Shown piece by piece: positions 43,063 through 50,670 of a DNA stretch of 64,000 nucleotides (within the stretch, counting starts at the first letter, position 1; the number at the start of each line of letters is the position of its first letter). Source of the stretch: Luedemannella flava. Its GTDB lineage: Bacteria; Actinomycetota; Actinomycetes; Mycobacteriales; Micromonosporaceae. Under the pieces are notes generated by a model. It was not told where the DNA came from. It saw only the letters and a program-made list of their open reading frames with translations, and searched no databases. A program made the translations under genes and the position numbers. The stretch covers positions 186,001 to 250,000 of the forward strand of contig NZ_BAAALT010000003.1 in NCBI RefSeq assembly GCF_039528515.1, written 5' to 3'.

Positions 43063-44234
43063 ACCAGCGCCCCGGACAGCGCGAGGATGTTGACGAACGC
43101 GTCGAGCTGCGGCGGGGCCGGCCAGCGCGGGTCGCGCATGGCCGCGAGGTCGGCCGCGGCCCGGGCGGCGACGTCGGGCACGCCCGCGTCGACCGCTTTG
43201 GCCAGCACGACCCAGCCGGCCTCCCACCGCTGCTGGCTCGTGTTGGCCTGCACGGCCGCGACCACCGCGGTGAGGAACGCCAGCTGCCGGTCGCCGCGCT
43301 CGGGCAGCGCGAACGCCTCCGGCCGGGCGAGCACCCGGTCGGGGTCGGGCAGGTCGAGCTCCTCGGCGAACGTGAGCAGCTCGATGCCCGCGCCGTCGCC
43401 GATCGCGCCGACCAGCGCCGCGCCGAGCGGCTCCCGGTCGGCCCCGCAGGCGTCGGCGAAGGTCAGCAGCCGCAACGCCATCTCCCAGGTGCGCGGCGAC
43501 GGCCAGGCGCGGCCCCGGGCCTGCGCGTCGGCGGGCATGTGGTGGGCCAGGCCCGGCCGCGCGGTGAGGAAGCCGGCGAGGATGCCCCGGGCGCGCGCGA
43601 GCGCCGCGTCCACCCGCTCCGGCTTGATCGTCGGCACGGTCACCGCCGGCCACGTCCCGGACAGGCCGCGCGCCACGACCCGCGGGTCGTGCGTCCAGTT
43701 CAGGTGCACGAAGCGGTTGGCCAGCGGCGGACTCAGGTGCCAGCCGTCGGCCGCGCTGGCCGGCGGGTTGGCCGCCGCCACGATGCGCACCTGCTCGGGC
43801 AGCGTCAGGCTGCCGACGCGCCGCTCCAGCACCACCCGCAGCAGCGCCGCCTGCACGGCCGGCGGCGCGGACGACAACTCGTCAAAAAAGAGCAGACCCT
43901 TGCCGATACGGGCGACGCGCACCGCCCAGTCCGGCGGCGCCATCGGCACGCCCTGGTTGGCCGGGTCCTCCCCGATGATCGGCAGCCCGGAGAAGTCGCT
44001 CGGCTCGTGGATGCTCGCGATCACGGTCTCCAGCGGCAGCGCCAGCGCGGCGGCGAGCTGTTCGAGCGTCGCGGACTTGCCGATGCCCGGCTCGCCCCAC
44101 AGCAGGACGGGCAGGTTGGCTGCCACGGCCAGCGCCAACGCGTCGGCCTGACTGCTCGTGGCGGGCTCGGTGCGCGCGCCCCGGATGCGCCGCACCAACG
44201 TGTCGGCCAACATCAACTGATCTTCGCTGGTCAT
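43059..44234 (-). CDS. MoxR-family AAA+ ATPase
   Basis: This 391-residue AAA+ ATPase has Walker A WGEPGIGKSA (residues ~40-50), Walker B GLLFFDELSSAPP, and sensor 1 VRIVAAANPPASA. The extended helical lid EMALRLLTFADACGA follows. MoxR proteins act as chaperone-like remodelers together with VWA-domain partners that deliver substrates or metals. Its ATG overlaps the ankyrin A stop (ATGA) and its TGA overlaps the VWA CTG, so all are co-translated. The direct pairing with an HExxH/VWA protein resembles known MoxR-VWA two-gene modules; the ankyrin, LRR and SDR partners upstream are unusual. Confidence 0.9.
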   Translation of the reverse strand: MTSEDQLMLADTLVRRIRGARTEPATSSQADALALAVAANLPVLLWGEPGIGKSATLEQLAAALALPLETVIASIHEPSDFSGLPIIGEDPANQGVPMAPPDWAVRVARIGKGLLFFDELSSAPPAVQAALLRVVLERRVGSLTLPEQVRIVAAANPPASAADGWHLSPPLANRFVHLNWTHDPRVVARGLSGTWPAVTVPTIKPERVDAALARARGILAGFLTARPGLAHHMPADAQARGRAWPSPRTWEMALRLLTFADACGADREPLGAALVGAIGDGAGIELLTFAEELDLPDPDRVLARPEAFALPERGDRQLAFLTAVVAAVQANTSQQRWEAGWVVLAKAVDAGVPDVAARAAADLAAMRDPRWPAPPQLDAFVNILALSGALV

Positions 44235-46108
44235 TGTTCTTTCCGGTCGTAAGCGGCGGTAACGGCGGCGCGAAGAAAGTCGAGGTCGTCCCGCTTGGAG
44301 TTATCGATCATGTAGCGGAGCGACTGGCGCCGGTACGTATCGCCGGCGGCCGGGTCGGCGCCGGCCGCGAGCATCGCCCGCATGACCTCCGCCGGAGAGT
44401 CGACCTGCACCTGGGTCATGAGCGGGGTGTACCGCTGCGTGCTCTGACGGTTCACGTCGACGCCCGCCGTGACCAGCCACGGCACGATCTCGGCGGCGTC
44501 CGGCGAGCGCAGCACGTGCAGCAGGTTGCCGCCGGTCCGGTCGATGGTGAGCGGATCGGCGCCGGCGGCGATGAGCGCGTGGAAGAGGCTCGCGGAGCCG
44601 CCGTCGTAGAGCACCCCGGCCAGCGGGGTGCGGCCGAACAGGTCGCGGGTGTTGATGTCGAGGCCGGCGGCGAGCAGCCGGTTGAGCAGCGTCACCCCGC
44701 CGATTTTGACCAGGTGGTGCAAGGGTCCGGCGTCCCAGCGGTCGCGCAGACCGCTCGGGTCCACGCCCATGTCGAGCACGCTGACGAACGTGTCGGTGTC
44801 GCCATGGGTGATCGCCGCGACCGCGTGCCAGCGCAGCTGCTTCAGCGGCCGGGGCAGCCGGGACCTGGTCGCCCCGTGCCAGGCGTCGACGGCGTTGACG
44901 CAGGCCGGTGCCTCGCCGCCGAGGGCGCGCAGGACGCGTTCGCGGCGTCCCTCCTCCTCGGTGTGCTCATGGGTGTACGGCCGCCCGTCGCGCCAGCCGA
45001 CCTGGTGCCACTGTCTGCCGCAGCGCACCCGGACCGCCGACACGTCCAGAGCCGGCGCGGGCGGGTGGTAGCCGGGGTCCGGCTGGTCCGGGAACAGCGC
45101 GGCCCGAACCAGCGGGTGGACCTCGTCGCTGCTGATCCGTCCGGTGCGTAGCAGCTCCAGGTCGGCCGGTCGCTGCCACAGCGGCCGGTCCAGGCGGGGG
45201 ACGTTCTCGACGTCGGCGGTGGACCAGTGGCGATGGGTCGCTATCAGCTGTCCGGGCGCGCCGAGGGACAGCAGCACGCGTTGCCCACCCCAGTCGTTGG
45301 TGCCCCGAACCATGACCATCGGCGGCCCGGACGGCCGCTCCAGCATCTGTCGGACCACGGGCACCAGCACCGGGACCATCGCGCTGAACGCCTCGGGAAA
45401 GGCCGCCTCGGGCGAACGTCGGGCGTACTCGTCGCTCGGCTGCAGGTCGGACGTGACGCCGGCGATCTCCCAGGCCTGCCCGATCCGGCCCTCGTCCTGC
45501 AGGTCGATGACCCGTTCCAGGAGCGCCACCGGGTCATCGGAGGCGGCGTCGGCGCGGTACGGGCGCCCGTCGCGGGCGAAGAACGGTGCCCGGTCACCCC
45601 CGAACCGGGGCAGCAGCAGGTGGGTGGCGTGGGCGTCCCACAGGTACCGCGATCCGGCCCAGTCCTCCAACGGCTGACGCGTCCGGGGGTCGCCGACATG
45701 CAGCTGCGGGACCTGGGGACGCTCGTCGGCCACCGGGTTGCGCACGTACAGCGCGAGACTGTCGCAGTACCAGGCCAGCGCGACCCGCCAGCGGGGCAAC
45801 AGCAGGCCCGAGCCGCCCGCGGCGTGCCGCGGCAGGTGCCACCGCACCAGGTCGGGCGCGAGGCGGCGCAGGTCGTCGGTGAGCCGCGCCGCGATCTCGT
45901 TGCCGTGCCGGTCGGCGACGTCCGCTAGGTCGATATGGACGTCGAACCGGGCGGCCGCGCAGGCGCCCCGCCAGTCCCCGGCCTCGCGCCGCGCGGTCGC
46001 CCCGGCCACCATCCGCGCCGGCATGCCGTACCGGCGGGCAGCGAGCCAGCCGGTCGCGTTGGCGTTGACGAAGACGCTGCGAGCGGAGCGGCCCTCGGGT
46101 GGGCTCAC
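44231..46108 (-). CDS. Ankyrin-repeat protein A with a shared uncharacterised N-terminal module
   Basis: This is a 625-residue soluble protein. Residues ~1-415 form a module I cannot assign, opening VFVNANATGWLAARRYGMPA and including DWRGACAAA, DLVRWHLPR and GSRYLWDAHATHLLLPRFGG. The last ~205 residues are ankyrin repeats (NRLLAAGLDINTRDLFGRTP; LIAAGADPLTIDRTGGNLLH; RAMLAAGADPAAGD). It is clearly paralogous to the next gene upstream (protein B): same blocks, same order, same length. Two tandem copies suggest heteromeric scaffolds or different recognition specificities. GTG 46108; 18 bp separate it from protein B; its stop overlaps the MoxR start. No signal or membrane segment. Confidence 0.85.
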   Translation of the reverse strand: MSPPEGRSARSVFVNANATGWLAARRYGMPARMVAGATARREAGDWRGACAAARFDVHIDLADVADRHGNEIAARLTDDLRRLAPDLVRWHLPRHAAGGSGLLLPRWRVALAWYCDSLALYVRNPVADERPQVPQLHVGDPRTRQPLEDWAGSRYLWDAHATHLLLPRFGGDRAPFFARDGRPYRADAASDDPVALLERVIDLQDEGRIGQAWEIAGVTSDLQPSDEYARRSPEAAFPEAFSAMVPVLVPVVRQMLERPSGPPMVMVRGTNDWGGQRVLLSLGAPGQLIATHRHWSTADVENVPRLDRPLWQRPADLELLRTGRISSDEVHPLVRAALFPDQPDPGYHPPAPALDVSAVRVRCGRQWHQVGWRDGRPYTHEHTEEEGRRERVLRALGGEAPACVNAVDAWHGATRSRLPRPLKQLRWHAVAAITHGDTDTFVSVLDMGVDPSGLRDRWDAGPLHHLVKIGGVTLLNRLLAAGLDINTRDLFGRTPLAGVLYDGGSASLFHALIAAGADPLTIDRTGGNLLHVLRSPDAAEIVPWLVTAGVDVNRQSTQRYTPLMTQVQVDSPAEVMRAMLAAGADPAAGDTYRRQSLRYMIDNSKRDDLDFLRAAVTAAYDRKEQ

Positions 46109-46126
46109 GTGCGCGCGGCCCGGGGG

Positions 46127-48016
46127 TCAGTCATCGTCGTCGTCCGCGTACTCGGGCTCCGCCACCCCGGCCGCCTTCGCCGCGGCCACCAGGAAGTCGA
46201 GGTCGTCCCGGTCGTACTGGTCGATCATCTCGAGAATGGTCTGTTCGGTGTACTCGTCGGAGCAGTTGGGGTCCGCGCCCGCGTCGAGGGTGGCCCGCAG
46301 CGTGGCGGCCGGCGCGGAGGTCAGCACCTGGGCCAGGAGCGGCGGGCGCCCGTACTCGTCGGTGTCGGTGAGGCTGACGCCCGCCTCGACCAGCCACGGC
46401 ACGATACGGTCGGCCTCGGTCGAGCGGAGCAGGTGCAGCGTCGAGTCGCTGGCGATGTCGACGGCGAGGGGGTCGGCACCCGCGTCCAGCATGGCGCGGG
46501 CCAGGTCGGCGGACGCGCCGTCGAAGAGGGCGGCGGCGAGCGGGGTGCGCTCCTTCCCGTCGCGGCCGTTGATGTCCATGCCGGCGGCGAGCAGCCGCTT
46601 GAGCAGCGCCTCCTGGTCGCCGTGCAGCTTCGCGAGCTTGTGCAACGGCCCCCGGTTCCACCGGTCGCGCACGCCGACCGGGTCGACGCCCACGTCCAGC
46701 AGGTGGGTGAACTCGTCGGCGTTGCCGTGCGCCAGCGCCGTCAGGGCGTGGCTGCGCAGTTCGCGCAGGGCCCGGGGCAGCCGGGCCGTGGTCGACCCCT
46801 GCCAGGTCTCGGCGACGGTGAAGCAGCCGGGCACCTCGCCGCCGAGGGCGCGCATGACGCGCTCGCGCTGCGCCTCCTCCTCGGTGTGGTCGTGGGTGTA
46901 CGTGCGCCCGTCGCGCCAGCCGACCTTGTGCCACTGCCCGCGGCAGCGCACCGGCACCGCCGTCGCGGCGACGGACGGCACGCGCGGCTGGTAGCCCGGG
47001 TCGGCCTCGTCCGGGAACAGCGCCGCACGCACCAGGGGGTGCAGCTCGGCGGTCGTGATCCGGTCGGTGCGCAGCAGTTCGACGTCGGGGAACCGCTGCC
47101 AGTGCACCCGGTGCAGCTCGAGCATGTCGCGGGTGTTCCGGTCCGCCCGCGACGCCCGCAGTTCGCCGTCGTCCAGGCGCAGCAGCACGGGCGACGTCCA
47201 GCCGAAGGACGGCCGCAGCAGGATCCCGTCCGGTGCGTCCGGCCCGTTCAGCAGCCGTCGGGCGACGGGAACGAGCGCCGGGACCATCGCCCCGAACCCT
47301 TCCGGGAACTGGTCATCGGCGCCCGGGTCGCCCCACCGCCGCTTGGCCTCCGGGAAGGTCGCCGGCACCCCGGCGACGGCCCACGCCTGCTCGACCTCGC
47401 CCGCGTCCTGCAGGGTCAGGACCCGTTCCATCAGCGCGACCGGGTCGTTGTCCACGCCATCCGCGGCCCGGGGCCGACCGTCGCGGTCGAAGAACGGCGT
47501 CCGGTCGCCGCCGCCGACCCGGTGCAGCAACAGGTGGGTCTCGCGCGCATCCCACAGGTAACGGCCCTGGATCCAGTCGTCCTGGCGCCCCCGGGCGAGG
47601 GGGAGCGGCGCGAGGCGCAGCTCCGGCCGCTGCGGGCGCTCGATGTGGGCGGGCGTGACGACGTACAGCGTGACGTCGCCGTAGGCGGCGAGCCGGATCT
47701 TCCGATCGGGCGTGAGCAGGCCCATGCCGTCCCGGCCCCGGCGTGGCAGATGCCACCGTACGAGATCGGGCACGAGATGGCGCAGGTCGTCCTCGACCCG
47801 GCCGGCCACCTCCGCGCCGAACCTGTTGGCCACGTCCGGCAGGTCGATGGCGACGTCGACGCCAGCGGCCGCGCAGGCGCCCCGCCAGTCGCCGGCGAGA
47901 CGGCGCTCACCGGCCCCGGCCACCATCCGGGCGGGGACCGCGAACCGGCGGGCCGTCAGCCAGCTGGTGGCGTTGTGGTCGACGAACGCGCGCCGGGCCA
48001 GGGTCTTGTCCGTCAT
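46127..48016 (-). CDS. Ankyrin-repeat protein B with a shared uncharacterised N-terminal module
   Basis: This 629-residue paralogue of protein A has an N-terminal module with FVDHNATSWLTARRFAVPARM, DWRGACAAAG, DLVRWHLPRRG and GRYLWDARETHLLLHRVGGG. The ankyrin repeats occupy the last ~210 residues (KRLLAAGMDINGRDGKERTP; AMLDAGADPLAVDIASDSTL). It ends in a strongly acidic tail (EPEYADDDDD) that protein A lacks. Its ATG overlaps the LRR stop (ATGA). The conserved middle segment shared with A (DRNTRDMLELHRV and AELHPLVRAALFPDEADPGY) suggests a folded domain worth structural modelling. Probable role: protein-binding adaptor for the MoxR/VWA pair. Confidence 0.85.
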   Translation of the reverse strand: MTDKTLARRAFVDHNATSWLTARRFAVPARMVAGAGERRLAGDWRGACAAAGVDVAIDLPDVANRFGAEVAGRVEDDLRHLVPDLVRWHLPRRGRDGMGLLTPDRKIRLAAYGDVTLYVVTPAHIERPQRPELRLAPLPLARGRQDDWIQGRYLWDARETHLLLHRVGGGDRTPFFDRDGRPRAADGVDNDPVALMERVLTLQDAGEVEQAWAVAGVPATFPEAKRRWGDPGADDQFPEGFGAMVPALVPVARRLLNGPDAPDGILLRPSFGWTSPVLLRLDDGELRASRADRNTRDMLELHRVHWQRFPDVELLRTDRITTAELHPLVRAALFPDEADPGYQPRVPSVAATAVPVRCRGQWHKVGWRDGRTYTHDHTEEEAQRERVMRALGGEVPGCFTVAETWQGSTTARLPRALRELRSHALTALAHGNADEFTHLLDVGVDPVGVRDRWNRGPLHKLAKLHGDQEALLKRLLAAGMDINGRDGKERTPLAAALFDGASADLARAMLDAGADPLAVDIASDSTLHLLRSTEADRIVPWLVEAGVSLTDTDEYGRPPLLAQVLTSAPAATLRATLDAGADPNCSDEYTEQTILEMIDQYDRDDLDFLVAAAKAAGVAEPEYADDDDD

Positions 48017-49158
48017 CGGTACACGCTCGCGATGGCCATGATGTCCTCGGGGGCCGGGGTGGCAGGACGTAGGGCGACGGCGGCGACCCGCTTGAGCCGG
48101 CGCGGCACGCCGGTGCCGAGACCCAGCAGCTCGAGGTCGGTGCCCGCGTCGAGGGCGGCGACGAGCAGCCGGGCGCCGCGCCCGGTCACGCCGGTGTTGC
48201 GCAGGTCCAGGCGCCGCAGGCCGCTGCCCGGCAGGGCGGTGGCCGGCGCCGCCGCGCCCTCGTCGCCGACCGTGTTGTCCTCGGCGGCGAGCGCGAGGGA
48301 TGACGGCGGCCGGGCCAGGTCCAGCGTGGACAGTGCGGTCAGCCGCGCGGCCAGGCTGCGCACACCGGCGGGGGTCAGGCCGTTGCCGCCCAGGCCCAGC
48401 ACGACCCGCCGGTCCGAACCCGCGCGGTCGGCCAGGGCGCGGGCCACCGCCGCGGCGCCCGCGTCACCGAGCCGCCCGGCGGCCAGGTAGAGCTCGTTGA
48501 CCCCGGCGTGGCGTAGCAGGTCGGCGAGGAGCTCCCCGGCCTCCGGGCCGAGACCGTTGCCACCCAGGTAGAGCCGCTCCATCGGCGTCGCGCGGTCGCG
48601 CAGCGCGTCAACGAGGGCCCGCAGGCCCGTGACGCTCAGGCCGGTGTTGGTCAGGTCGAGCGTGCGCACGGTCGCGTTGCCGGCCAGCGCGCCGGCGATC
48701 GCCGCCACGCCCGCGTCGCCGATCGGGTTGCGCTTGAGCCACAGCGCGCGCACGGTGTCGTCGGTGGCGATCCGGTCGACCAGCGGCGCCAACCCGGGGG
48801 CGTCGATGTGGTTGCAGCCGAGGTAGAGCGTGCGCACCCCGTGGTCGGCGCCCAGCGCGTCGGCGAGCACCGCCACCCCGGCCGCCCCGAGGCTGTTCGT
48901 GCCGAGCAGCAGGTGCGCGGTGTGCGGCGACCCGACGGCGACCGGGATGATCCGTCGCGCGTCGAGCGGGCTCAGCGCCTGCTTGCACAGGTCGAGCCGG
49001 CCGTCGGGCTGCAGCGTGCCGCGCGGGAACGTGAGTGCGTCCGGGACCGGGGCCGGGTCGTCGAGCCGGGCCACGAGCGGGTCCAGCTCGCGGTCGTGGT
49101 CGGCGCCGGTATGTGTCAGCGGCGCGGGGCACCGCACCGGCACCGGTTCGCTCACCAT
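48013..49158 (-). CDS. Ribonuclease-inhibitor-type leucine-rich repeat protein
   Basis: This 381-residue protein has a ~75-residue N-terminal part (ending LCKQALSPLDARRIIPVAVG) followed by about nine LRRs of the long RI type: TLYLGCNHIDAPGLAPLVDR, ALWLKRNPIGDAGVAAIAGA, TLDLTNTGLSVTGLRALVDA, RLYLGGNGLGPEAGELLADL, and so on. Such horseshoe repeats bind proteins or RNA. Ribosome site GGGAGGTGG lies 4 nt before ATG 49158 and 7 nt before GTG 49155; the GTG would overlap the SDR stop as GTGA, so either start is possible. The stop overlaps ankyrin B. This is the only complete copy in the window. Confidence 0.88.
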   Translation of the reverse strand: MVSEPVPVRCPAPLTHTGADHDRELDPLVARLDDPAPVPDALTFPRGTLQPDGRLDLCKQALSPLDARRIIPVAVGSPHTAHLLLGTNSLGAAGVAVLADALGADHGVRTLYLGCNHIDAPGLAPLVDRIATDDTVRALWLKRNPIGDAGVAAIAGALAGNATVRTLDLTNTGLSVTGLRALVDALRDRATPMERLYLGGNGLGPEAGELLADLLRHAGVNELYLAAGRLGDAGAAAVARALADRAGSDRRVVLGLGGNGLTPAGVRSLAARLTALSTLDLARPPSSLALAAEDNTVGDEGAAAPATALPGSGLRRLDLRNTGVTGRGARLLVAALDAGTDLELLGLGTGVPRRLKRVAAVALRPATPAPEDIMAIASVYR

Positions 49159-50495
49159 GCCACCTCCCGGTAGTCCTTGAGGAATACCCCGTACGCCGGC
49201 TCGCCCCGCACGCCGCGCACGATCGGGTCGTACACCCGGGCGGCCCCGTCGATGACGTCCAGCGGTGGCCGGAAGCCGGCCGCGCGTTCGGCCTGTTTGC
49301 TCGGGTGTGGGCGCTCGTCGGTGACCCAGCCGGTGTCGACGCTGCACATGTAGATGCCGTCCGCGGCATACTCGGCGGCGACGGTGCGGGTCAGCATGTT
49401 CAGGCCCGCCTTGGCCATGTTCGTGTGCGGGTGCCGGGCCGTCTTCGCCGCCCGGCTGAAGCTGCCCTCCATGGCGGAGACCTGCACCACGTACCGGTCG
49501 GGGTGTTTCGACTCGACGAGCAGGTCACGCAGCTGGCCGGTGAGCAGGAACGGCACGAAGCCGTTGATGACGTGCACCTCCAGCCACTCCCGGGGGCTGA
49601 CCTCGCCGACGCGCAGCGTCCAGCTGTTGGTGTCGCGCAGGTCGAGCGGCTCGCCCGTCTCGTCGCGCAGCGTGGCGGGGAACAGCTCCAGTGCCGACCG
49701 CACGGCCACGGCCCGCGTCTGGTCGCCGCCGGGACCGCCGGTCACCGTCACCGACGCCGGCAGACCCATGAGGGGAGCACGTTCGGCAGCCCGCACCTCG
49801 CGGTGGTACTCCACCGGGCGGGCGATCGTCTGGGCCGCGTTGTTGACCAGGATGTCGAGCTGACCCCAGCGTTCCCGCACGGCGTCGACCAGGCCGAGCA
49901 CGCCGGGCAGGTCGATGAAGTCGACGCCGTGGATCCACAGCCGGTCCAGCCAGTCCGACGCGTCGGACACCGCCGCGAAGCGGCGCGCCGCGTCGTTCGG
50001 GAAGCGCGTCGTGACCAGCACCTCCGCGCCGTCGCGCAGCAGCTTCAGCGCGGTGTGGAAGCCAATCTTGATGCGTCCGCCGGTCACCACCGCGCGCCGT
50101 CCGGTCAGGTCGCAGCGCGCGTAACGGCGCTCGGCATTCTCAGCCGCGCAGGACGGGCACAGCATGTGGTACTCGGAGTCGAGGTCCCGGTAGCTGTCCT
50201 TGCAGACGTAGCACCGGCGCCCGCCGCGCAGCCCGCTCGTGAACCGGTCGGCCGCCGGCGCGTCCGGGCTGGGGATCTCGTCCGTGAACCGCCGCGCGGT
50301 CGCGACGACCGCGTGGTCGTGCTCGCGGCGCTCGTCACGGCGGGTCGCCTTGCGGTGCTTCTTGCCGGCCCGGTACGCGTGGTCGACGGCCTGGCGGACC
50401 TCGGACAGGATGGGATCGGCTGGGTCCTCCGCGACTCTCGCCAGGATCTTCAGGCAGGCCGCGATGTCCGTCGCCGACAGCGGCTCCACGCACAT
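49152..50495 (-). CDS. Zinc-ribbon SDR-fold protein lacking the catalytic tyrosine
   Basis: This 447-residue protein has a ~90-residue helical N-terminus, then a treble-clef/zinc-ribbon-like motif (Cys95, Cys98 in CYVC; Cys113, Cys116 in CPSC), then a short-chain dehydrogenase domain. The SDR domain has cofactor motif TGGRIKIG (138-145) and NNAA (218-221). The serine of the triad is plausible at Ser340 (VQVSAMEG), but the YxxxK motif reads TNMAK (358-362): Tyr is replaced by Thr. It may be a nucleotide sensor or a non-canonical enzyme. The start is ATG 50495 or, better spaced from GGGGAAGG, GTG 50489. First protein of the operon, 18 nt after the tRNA-like RNA. Confidence 0.85.
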   Translation of the reverse strand: MCVEPLSATDIAACLKILARVAEDPADPILSEVRQAVDHAYRAGKKHRKATRRDERREHDHAVVATARRFTDEIPSPDAPAADRFTSGLRGGRRCYVCKDSYRDLDSEYHMLCPSCAAENAERRYARCDLTGRRAVVTGGRIKIGFHTALKLLRDGAEVLVTTRFPNDAARRFAAVSDASDWLDRLWIHGVDFIDLPGVLGLVDAVRERWGQLDILVNNAAQTIARPVEYHREVRAAERAPLMGLPASVTVTGGPGGDQTRAVAVRSALELFPATLRDETGEPLDLRDTNSWTLRVGEVSPREWLEVHVINGFVPFLLTGQLRDLLVESKHPDRYVVQVSAMEGSFSRAAKTARHPHTNMAKAGLNMLTRTVAAEYAADGIYMCSVDTGWVTDERPHPSKQAERAAGFRPPLDVIDGAARVYDPIVRGVRGEPAYGVFLKDYREVAW

Positions 50496-50513
50496 CCTTC
50501 CCCTTGAGACGGT

Positions 50514-50584
50514 GGGGTCGGTCGGATTCGAACCGACGTCCTCCAGCTTGGGTACGGGCGCGACGACCTCTGCGCTACGACCCC
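50514..50584 (-). ncRNA. tRNA-like RNA with a degenerate anticodon arm, leader of the SDR-LRR-ankyrin-MoxR-VWA operon
   Basis: This is a 71-nt cloverleaf-like element. The acceptor stem GGGGTCG (50584-50578) pairs fully with CGACCCC (50520-50514). The D-arm is GCGC/GCGC around AGAGGTCGTC, with the GG pair. The T-arm GTCGG-TTCGAAT-CCGAC is perfect. The middle is abnormal: between the D- and T-arms there are only 20 nt and no 5-bp anticodon stem, at best three central pairs (CCG/TGG, one wobble) around ACCCAAG. The 3' end continues ACCG, so CCA is not encoded. It lies on the operon strand, 18 nt before the SDR start. It may be a tRNA mimic, or a real tRNA of odd shape. Confidence 0.75.
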
Positions 50585-50596
50585 ACCGCGGGCGAG

Positions 50597-50625
50597 ACAC
50601 TATCAGCGCCCGCCGACAAGACCAA
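50597..50625 (-). promoter_or_regulatory. Promoter of the tRNA-like RNA and operon
   Basis: The -35 TTGGTC (50625-50620) and -10 TAGTGT (50602-50597) are separated by exactly 17 bp. The expected start point, 6-9 nt further, falls a few bases before the tRNA-like 5' end at 50584. This is one of the best housekeeping-type promoters in the window. Confidence 0.65.
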
Positions 50626-50670
50626 CTCCTGACTACACCTCGCCGGTGGCGTTGGACAGAGAGCGCCGCT

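Larger units (their letters stand above)
27047..48297. repeat. Copy 2 of the 21.25-kb duplicated segment (probable true locus)
   Basis: Same as 5793-27043. Unlike copy 1, its right end continues without interruption through the LRR gene into the SDR gene and beyond, so this copy is the one anchored to downstream sequence. Confidence 0.95.

Noticed and set aside
5793..48297. A genuine 21-kb tandem gene amplification
   Set aside because: Single Ns at both seams, the same breakpoint in pntAA, and mismatches only at the contig end fit an assembly duplicate far better. I cannot exclude it without reads.
50514..50584. Ordinary tRNA gene (for example Trp-CCA, Gly-CCC or Leu)
   Set aside because: No register gives a paired 5-bp anticodon stem with a U33-type loop; the best (anticodon CCA) has three central pairs and C33.
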